Shown: in pieces, positions 32,818-37,768 of the stretch
How positions within the stretch are numbered: the stretch's first letter is position 1
Layout of the letters: every line of letters begins with the position of its first letter
Assembly (NCBI GenBank): GCA_016938815.1
Contig: JAFGTX010000008.1
Span: 1 to 37,768 of the forward strand
Direction of reading: 5' to 3'
Origin: Clostridia bacterium
Lineage (GTDB): Bacteria; Bacillota; Clostridia; Peptostreptococcales; Acidaminobacteraceae
DNA length: 37,768 nucleotides
The notes under the pieces: generated by a model
What the model saw: the letters and a program-made list of their open reading frames with translations, nothing else
Told to the model about the DNA's origin: nothing
The model's database searches: none
Made by a program: the position numbers and the translations under genes

Positions 32818-33192
32818 TTACTTACCTCCCTTGAAGATTTGTACAGCGTCATCCCAATGCTTGCCTTCAATCATTTGAAGACCTGCATCTCTTACTGTAA
32901 TATTTTTTTCTTTAGAGATTCTGTAAACGATGTGGCCAACACCCTTACCCATTAAACCTCTGTCAATAGCCCCTTCAACAAGTGGCTTAGCTTCTAAGCT
33001 CGAGAAACCCATTCTAAGTAGTACTGAACGCTCTACCGATGGTGAAGTATGCGTTTTTGCAAGATCCAATAATGGATCAACAATTTTTTCAGCAAGTTCC
33101 CAGAATCTTGCCTTTAGTTCATCATCCGAAAGTGATTCCAGATGCTTTCTTCTAGTTAGAAAGTCATCTTCTCTTTTTAAATAACCTTTCAT
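32818..33192 (-). CDS. oraS: D-ornithine 4,5-aminomutase, small subunit
   Basis: 124-aa partner of OraE. ARFWELAEKIVDPLLDLAKTHT, SVERSVLLRMGFSS and GHIVYRISKE are recognisable OraS segments. It is helical and has no metal motif of its own. The stop is 2 bases before the oraE ATG. ATG follows TTGGAGGGATATA. Confidence 0.94.
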   Translation of the reverse strand: MKGYLKREDDFLTRRKHLESLSDDELKARFWELAEKIVDPLLDLAKTHTSPSVERSVLLRMGFSSLEAKPLVEGAIDRGLMGKGVGHIVYRISKEKNITVRDAGLQMIEGKHWDDAVQIFKGGK

Positions 33193-33207
33193 TATATCCC
33201 TCCAACC

Positions 33208-34617
33208 TTATTTTTCACTTAATTCTTTAAGTGTTTCTAACACGAATTCCTTAGACGTCTTTGTCTCTTCAACAAGGAACAAGATGTCTGCTTCTGAAAT
33301 ATCCGTTGTACCGACTTGATTCACAGCATTTTTAATCAATGATTTTCTGATTTTAACCATATCTAAATCGACTGCTTTAATCATTTCAGGATGACTTGGT
33401 AAAATAATATTTTCGCCTGGCACTTCCTCAGCAGGATTACCAAACTTAATTTCAATACCATTGTCTCTAGCAAATGACAATTGTGGTTGAACATGTTTAC
33501 CCGCGCCTGTGTATTCTGTCTCTTGTACAACGATGATTTGGTCTTCATCCATTTCCTTCGCGATACTGAACGCAGCTGCTAAAGAGGTATTCCCTGCCGG
33601 ACCTCTTTCAAGACCTTCGATTTGTGCAAGGGTTTCAGTCATATAGAATACCTCACCTTGCGCTACCGTTACATAACGGTCCATATATCTTAGTGGTCTC
33701 GCAGCCGATCTTGGCACGTCAGAACGGTCAGGCCATGTTGTAAATGGAATACCAAATCCTGTATGTCCTGTTGTAAATGATTTTTTATTGAATTGTGTAT
33801 CACTTGCCATGTGAAGACCTGACAAGTTTACAGAAGCTGCAACTACCTTACTGTCTGCACCTGCTTTTTTAAGACCTCTAGCAGTACCACTTAAATTACC
33901 ACCACCTGCGTTTGTACAAACAACCACATCAGGGTCTTTGCCAACACGCTCTCTCATTTGGATCGCCAATTCGTATCCAAGTGTTTCAACACCTGCAATA
34001 CCAAATGGTGTATAAAGTGACGCATTAAAGTAGCCAGTCTCTTCTAACATCAGTAAGAAAGAGTAAAATAATTCCGGACCTACAGTAAGCTGAACAACTT
34101 CAGCACCGTATGCTTCACACTTTCTCGCTTTTTCTACGATTTCAGGTTGACCTTTGTAAGTACTATCGTAACATTCTTGTACGATGATACATTTAAGGCC
34201 GTGCATTGCTGCTTGAGAAGCAACAGCCGCACCGTAGTTACCACTAGTTGCTGCAATAACACCCTTATAGCCCAGTTTTTTTGCATGGAAAACGGCATTT
34301 GCCGCTCTTCTTGCCTTGAAACTGCCCGATGGGTTAGCGCCTTCATCCTTTAAGAAAATTCTAGCGCCTTTGCCAGGAGCAGAACATTTTCTAGCAAGTG
34401 CTGTAAGATTTTTCAACTCATAAATTGGTGTATTACCAACGCCAGTTTCACCTTGAATTTTTTGCATTTCTTCTAAAGTGTAACCGGTTTCTTTCATCAT
34501 TTTTTCGAAATCGAAAGCAATGCTGCCTGACTCAAATACTGAATAATCAATGCCGATAGCCTTTTTCATGATTTCGTTTTTTCTGCCCATAACGGCTTCA
34601 TAACTCATATTACTCAA
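33208..34617 (-). CDS. ortB: 2-amino-4-oxopentanoate thiolase, beta subunit
   Basis: PLP-dependent protein of the threonine-synthase/cysteate-synthase-like fold, about 469 aa, that splits 2-amino-4-ketopentanoate with CoA to alanine and acetyl-CoA, with OrtA. PLP lysine lies in NPSGSFKARRA; ATSGNYGAAVA and TNAGGGNLSG are cofactor-phosphate and support motifs. Start: TTG at 34617, eight bases after GGAGG and overlapping the ortA stop (TTGAGTAA); GTG at 34626 would sit inside the ribosome site. Confidence 0.93.
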   Translation of the reverse strand: MSNMSYEAVMGRKNEIMKKAIGIDYSVFESGSIAFDFEKMMKETGYTLEEMQKIQGETGVGNTPIYELKNLTALARKCSAPGKGARIFLKDEGANPSGSFKARRAANAVFHAKKLGYKGVIAATSGNYGAAVASQAAMHGLKCIIVQECYDSTYKGQPEIVEKARKCEAYGAEVVQLTVGPELFYSFLLMLEETGYFNASLYTPFGIAGVETLGYELAIQMRERVGKDPDVVVCTNAGGGNLSGTARGLKKAGADSKVVAASVNLSGLHMASDTQFNKKSFTTGHTGFGIPFTTWPDRSDVPRSAARPLRYMDRYVTVAQGEVFYMTETLAQIEGLERGPAGNTSLAAAFSIAKEMDEDQIIVVQETEYTGAGKHVQPQLSFARDNGIEIKFGNPAEEVPGENIILPSHPEMIKAVDLDMVKIRKSLIKNAVNQVGTTDISEADILFLVEETKTSKEFVLETLKELSEK

Positions 34618-34918
34618 TGCTATCACCTCCGAATAAAATTTCTCTTAACTGCTTACCGATCTTCAAAAGTTCTGGCACATGATTACCAAAAGAATGTGCG
34701 TAAGTTGGGCCTACCTCTACTAATGTCCCTGTAACTTTTCTACCTGTGATTGTCTCGATTTCAACTTCTTCGCCTTTTTTAGCGGCTGCTTGTGCATACC
34801 CTTTTACCCACATTTCTAAAGGCACTTTTTTAGTGTCGTCAGGTACTTGTGGCGCTCTTTGTTCAGGCGTAAGAACGATGTTGTGTACCATTACCCAATC
34901 GCCTTTTTTCGCTTTCAT
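34610..34918 (-). CDS. ortA: 2-amino-4-oxopentanoate thiolase, alpha subunit
   Basis: About 102 aa. KGDWVMVHNIVLTPEQRAPQVPDDTKKVPLEMWVKG and GRKVTGTLVEVGPTYAHSFG are in keeping with OrtA. The small beta-rich protein is required with OrtB. ATG at 34918 follows AAGAGGTAATGAG; an upstream in-frame ATG at 34936 has a poorer site. It overlaps ortB. Confidence 0.92.
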   Translation of the reverse strand: MKAKKGDWVMVHNIVLTPEQRAPQVPDDTKKVPLEMWVKGYAQAAAKKGEEVEIETITGRKVTGTLVEVGPTYAHSFGNHVPELLKIGKQLREILFGGDSIE

Positions 34919-34958
34919 CTCATTACCTCTTTTCATTCTGTTAATACTGTCTATTGGA

Positions 34959-36005
34959 TTATTTTTCGATTAAGTCTCTTACGTCACCCATCATTGCTCT
35001 TGGCACTGGTAGGTCGATCATAGATTTTAAACCTGGTTTCGAATTGATTACGTGAGGAATCATGTTAACACACATAGCAATTGTTCCTAAACCACCTTCA
35101 ACTTCTGGTGTGATTGCCATGTTAACTTCTGGTGTTCCTTTAAGTGTGATGTAGTCACCAGTGTGTGTGCCTTCCATTTCAGGCTCAATTTGTTGAGGGT
35201 GGATCATGTCGATTTTAACTTGACCATCTACATAACCTTGACCTGTCATATTAACACCAGCTACGTCGCCAGCTGCAGCAAATCCGTATGGTGATTTTCT
35301 ATCAATTGTAGTTACGATTGGTTTCATTTGTTGTTCGAACTTTTCAACTTTCCAGCCGATAGCGTCTGCAATCATTGCTACTGATTCATGGAAGCCAACG
35401 TGACCAGCAAGTGATCCATCTTCAACGCCTTTGTTGAATGCATCAACTGTGATACCAACGCCTTGCTCTTCCATAACAGCAGGTCCGAATGGAGAAAGTG
35501 AGTTAACACGTTTTGCTTGGATTGATTCAACATCAGTCATACAACCTGTTAAACAAACTACCAATAAGTCCATGATAAGACCTGGGTTGATACCTGAGCC
35601 TAAAATTGTTACGCCATTTTCTTTAGCGATTTTGTCAAGTTCAGCCGCAAGTTCTGGCTGTTGTGCTTTTGGATATGACATTTCCTCTGCAGTAGAGATT
35701 ACATTTACCTTTTGCTCCAAGCAGTATTTAAGTCTTGGGAATGCATTTTTTGTGAATGAATCAGTTGCAGTTAATACGACGTCTACATTGCCGTTTTTAA
35801 CAACGTCTTCGATGTCTGCTTTGATGATTACGTCCGGTCTATCACCTTGCTCAATGCCTAATACTTCATACATGTTCTTGCCAACTCTTGATTCAGCTCT
35901 GTCACATACGCCTGTAACAACGATGCCTTTTTTTGTAGCAAGCATTTTAGCCATACCACTACCCATTGCACCGAATCCCCAAATAGCCACTTTTACATTT
36001 TCCAT
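34959..36005 (-). CDS. ord: 2,4-diaminopentanoate dehydrogenase
   Basis: 348-aa NAD(P)-dependent enzyme that oxidatively deaminates 2,4-diaminopentanoate to 2-amino-4-ketopentanoate. Rossmann motif WGFGAMGSGMAK at about residues 8-19, then CDRAESRVGKNM, and the dihydrodipicolinate-reductase-like C-terminus. ATG at 36005 is chosen from GGAGG 8 bases upstream; the longer frame to 36074 would begin inside the sigma-54 promoter region. First gene of the ornithine operon. Confidence 0.95.
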   Translation of the reverse strand: MENVKVAIWGFGAMGSGMAKMLATKKGIVVTGVCDRAESRVGKNMYEVLGIEQGDRPDVIIKADIEDVVKNGNVDVVLTATDSFTKNAFPRLKYCLEQKVNVISTAEEMSYPKAQQPELAAELDKIAKENGVTILGSGINPGLIMDLLVVCLTGCMTDVESIQAKRVNSLSPFGPAVMEEQGVGITVDAFNKGVEDGSLAGHVGFHESVAMIADAIGWKVEKFEQQMKPIVTTIDRKSPYGFAAAGDVAGVNMTGQGYVDGQVKIDMIHPQQIEPEMEGTHTGDYITLKGTPEVNMAITPEVEGGLGTIAMCVNMIPHVINSKPGLKSMIDLPVPRAMMGDVRDLIEK

Positions 36006-36050
36006 ATAAACTATACCTCCAAATATCATTTTCTTTCTGGCCATATATAT

Positions 36051-36067
36051 TGCAAGTTGAATGCCAA
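36051..36067 (-). promoter_or_regulatory. Sigma-54 promoter of the ornithine operon
   Basis: On the minus strand TTGGCATTCAACTTGCA matches TTGGCAN-N-TTGCA: GG and GC are separated by exactly 10 bases. It lies about 46 bases before the ord start, giving a transcript start near 36040. No -35/-10 sigma-70 pair is as good. Confidence 0.85.
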
Positions 36068-36130
36068 GTTCCATCTACCTTTCATTTTATGTATATAACT
36101 TTGTACAAAATTATCATTATATATCATTAA

Positions 36131-36196
36131 AAGCTAGCATTTACAAGCTAAGAGAAATTTTTTGAAAATTTTTGTTATTTTTTTAACTTGCAAGTT
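36131..36196. promoter_or_regulatory. Candidate upstream activator sites for the ord promoter
   Basis: A perfect 12-bp palindrome AACTTGCAAGTT (36185-36196) lies about 150 bases upstream of the predicted start, at enhancer distance. A direct repeat AAGCTA (36131-36136, 36145-36150) lies between. Either could bind the activator encoded next door; no binding data. Confidence 0.45.
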
Positions 36197-36230
36197 CCCT
36201 CCATTCCATCGGTCAAAATCCATTTCAAAA

Positions 36231-36277
36231 AACAAGAAAAGCAAAATATTTTGCACTTTGAGTGCAAAATATTTTGC
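36231..36277 (-). terminator. Terminator of the sigma-54 activator gene
   Basis: GCAAAATATTTTGCAC and its exact reverse complement (36241-36256, 36262-36277) surround a 5-base loop; each arm is itself mostly palindromic. On the minus strand TTTTCTTGTTTTTT follows, only 6 bases after the activator stop. Confidence 0.85.
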
Positions 36278-36283
36278 TTTTTA

Positions 36284-37693
36284 TCATTCTAACTCATATT
36301 TTTTCATTTTATACTGCAAATTCTGTCTCGAAATCTTTAAGACTTTTGATGTTTTGCTTATATTACTGTTATATTTCAGGAGCAAATCCTGAATCACTTG
36401 TTTTTCCAAGCTTTCAAGATAATCGTTAATACCGTTGGAGAGATCGATCCGCGTCTGCTGAGTCATATCCTGATTTTTTCTATGAGCCAGCTCATCCATT
36501 TTATGCGCCAAATGCTCTTTGGTGATGACATGCTCATCCATAACCATGTTCATGGCCGTTTCAATCATATTCTGAAGCTCCCTGATATTGCCCGGCCACG
36601 TGTATTCTTGGAATAATGCTTCTATATCCTTGCCAATCATCCAGACGTCTTTCCCCAGTTTCTCGTTATAAAGCCGTATAAAGTGCTCCGAAAGCATCTT
36701 AACATCATCCAATCGGTCTCTTAGACTTGGTATTTTGATGTTCACGACATTCAAACGATAAAAAAGGTCTTTTCTAAACTTACCTCTTTCAACGAGTTCA
36801 AGGATGTTTTCATTGGTGGTTGCAATAATCCTGACATCAACGATCACGTCTTTCGATCCACCAATCCTTCGGATATAACCTTCCTGTAGTACACGTAAAA
36901 GTTTGGCCTGCAGGGTGATACTCATGGAGTTGATCTCATCGAGTAGCAAGGTGCCGCCATTCGCTTGTTCAAAGAGTCCAGGCTTATCCAGCGCACCGGT
37001 AAAACTTCCTTTGACCGTTCCAAACAAAATACTTTCAAGTAAACTTTCCGGAAAGGCCGCACAGTTTTGGGCGATAAATGGTTTTTCGCATCGATCGCTA
37101 CCCGAGTGAACACTCTGGGCAAAGAGTTCTTTACCCGTCCCTGTTTCACCTTCAATCAAAACGCTGGAGTTTGACATGGCAGCGCGCTTAGCCATTTTTA
37201 TCGCTTCAAGCAATTTTTTGTTATTGCCTAAAATACTATCGAAATCATAGTAGATCGTACTCCGTTTCTTCGGCTTTTCCGGCTTCATCAGCCTTTCCTG
37301 AAGTTCTAAGATTTGCTCGGACATATTGTTGACATTTGTCAAGTTCTTAGCAATTTCAACAGCTCCAATCACTATACCCTCATGAAAAATAGGAAAAGTG
37401 GTATTCATGGTGGTGATTTTCTTGCCCTTCAGGTTAAGATAACTTTGCATCTCTTTATGTACGGATTTTTGCTGATTGATTGCCGATAACAAAGTACTGT
37501 TTTCTATTTGCCACGTTGGAAAAACATCGAGCAGGTATTTTCCAATTACCTGCTCTGATTCCAAACCTTCTATACGCTCCATAGCCTTGTTGTAGACTAA
37601 TGTCGTTCCATTTTTGTCAACAATATGAATCCCTTCTTCAACCTCCTGCAAAATATTTTGCATCGCTTGAATAATCAATAATTCGCGCTTCAT
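36284..37693 (-). CDS. Sigma-54-dependent transcriptional activator (PAS, AAA+, Fis-type HTH)
   Basis: 469 aa. N-terminal PAS sensor about residues 8-115 (EEGIHIVDKNGTTLVYN); AAA+ domain about 150-390 with Walker A GETGTGKE (182-189), sigma-54-contact loop GSFTGA (229-234, A to S against the usual GAFTGA), Walker B GGTLLLDE, FRKDLFYRLN and the PGNIRELQN segment; C-terminal Fis-type helix-turn-helix (NISKTSKVLKISRQNLQYKMKK). It lies just upstream of the ornithine operon, facing the same way, with a sigma-54 promoter between. It is probably the operon's activator; the PAS ligand is unknown. ATG follows TGAGGAAATAAT. Confidence 0.9.
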   Translation of the reverse strand: MKRELLIIQAMQNILQEVEEGIHIVDKNGTTLVYNKAMERIEGLESEQVIGKYLLDVFPTWQIENSTLLSAINQQKSVHKEMQSYLNLKGKKITTMNTTFPIFHEGIVIGAVEIAKNLTNVNNMSEQILELQERLMKPEKPKKRSTIYYDFDSILGNNKKLLEAIKMAKRAAMSNSSVLIEGETGTGKELFAQSVHSGSDRCEKPFIAQNCAAFPESLLESILFGTVKGSFTGALDKPGLFEQANGGTLLLDEINSMSITLQAKLLRVLQEGYIRRIGGSKDVIVDVRIIATTNENILELVERGKFRKDLFYRLNVVNIKIPSLRDRLDDVKMLSEHFIRLYNEKLGKDVWMIGKDIEALFQEYTWPGNIRELQNMIETAMNMVMDEHVITKEHLAHKMDELAHRKNQDMTQQTRIDLSNGINDYLESLEKQVIQDLLLKYNSNISKTSKVLKISRQNLQYKMKKYELE

Positions 37694-37714
37694 ATTATTT
37701 CCTCATTTCACGGC

Positions 37715-37768
37715 TTAGTAAACTGGATAGTTTTTGCAAAGTGCAAAGACATCTGCCTTGATTGCTTC
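37715..37768 (-). CDS. glyA: C-terminal fragment, probably serine hydroxymethyltransferase (cut by window edge)
   Basis: The last 17 codons of a minus-strand gene: EAIKADVFALCKNYPVY and TAA at 37715-37717. The ending K-x-(F/Y)-P-(V/L)-Y is typical of GlyA C-termini, but the fragment is short. It ends 21 bases before the sigma-54 activator ATG, so the two genes may be co-transcribed. Confidence 0.55.
   Translation of the reverse strand, partial: EAIKADVFALCKNYPVY

Noticed and set aside
35431-36009. 192-codon plus-strand open frame
   Set aside because: Antisense to ord; Ser/Thr-rich translation typical of a reversed coding frame, no ribosome site.
36241-36277. Repeated palindrome as a possible operator or repeat family
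   Set aside because: Its place 6 bases after a stop, perfect pairing and following T-run explain it as a terminator, although protein binding is not excluded.
1-37768. CRISPR array, insertion sequence, prophage or tRNA genes
   Set aside because: No regularly spaced repeats, transposase or phage-like protein, or tRNA-like cloverleaf was seen on either strand.

Overview
The window reads as a low-to-moderate GC, anaerobic, amino-acid- and purine-fermenting Clostridia-type Firmicute. The grounds are strong AGGAGG ribosome sites, T-box and SAM-I leaders, a sigma-54 system, the Stickland-type ornithine pathway and molybdenum hydroxylases of the purine-degradation type. A Fusibacter- or Acidaminobacter-like genome is a guess from gene content only. 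I see no rRNA, tRNA, CRISPR array or insertion sequence. Nearly every gene is on the minus strand; the only plus-strand genes are one small membrane protein and a mini-operon of three tiny ORFs.

Layout from left to right. (1) 1-2521: iron(III)-type ABC importer, a lipoprotein binding protein followed by a two-domain permease cut by the window edge. (2) 2632-6264: ascorbate-type PTS (IIC, IIB) with a PRD/BglG-family regulator that carries its own IIB-like and IIA domains. (3) 6328-21458: one unbroken run of 15 overlapping or nearly touching genes. It holds two three-subunit molybdenum hydroxylases (one at each end), MocA, XdhC and an NTPase for cofactor handling, YgeY, YgeW, HyuA, SsnA, a PreA-like flavin/FeS protein and an unknown membrane protein. 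It ends in a strong terminator and resembles the purine/urate catabolic islands of E. coli and gut Clostridia. (4) 21645-23290: a small single-span protein (+) and a class I aminotransferase (-). (5) 23451-26986: homocysteine/methyl-folate operon (DUF39 protein, NIL-ferredoxin, UPF0280, MetF) behind a SAM-I riboswitch, with an extra terminator and a possible second promoter between riboswitch and first gene. (6) 27144-28010 (+): a complete transcription unit, promoter, T-box leader with probable Ile (AUC) specifier, three ORFs of 60, 46 and 20 codons, and a terminator. This is the most novel-looking item in the window. (7) 28026-36005: ornithine oxidation operon ord-ortA-ortB-oraS-oraE-glmL-orr driven by a near-consensus sigma-54 promoter. 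(8) 36284-37693: the likely cognate PAS/sigma-54 activator, preceded at the edge by what looks like the last 17 codons of serine hydroxymethyltransferase.

How the parts work together (inference). Ornithine is racemised, rearranged by the B12/PLP aminomutase, oxidised and thiolytically split to alanine and acetyl-CoA, under control of the sigma-54 activator. The molybdenum hydroxylase island would oxidise purines or related heterocycles, and its amidohydrolases, carbamoyltransferase-like protein and peptidase would process the ring-opened products. The riboswitch operon makes homocysteine and methyl-folate for methionine. The T-box mini-operon should switch on when a tRNA, probably tRNA-Ile, is uncharged, yet it encodes no recognisable amino-acid enzyme or transporter.
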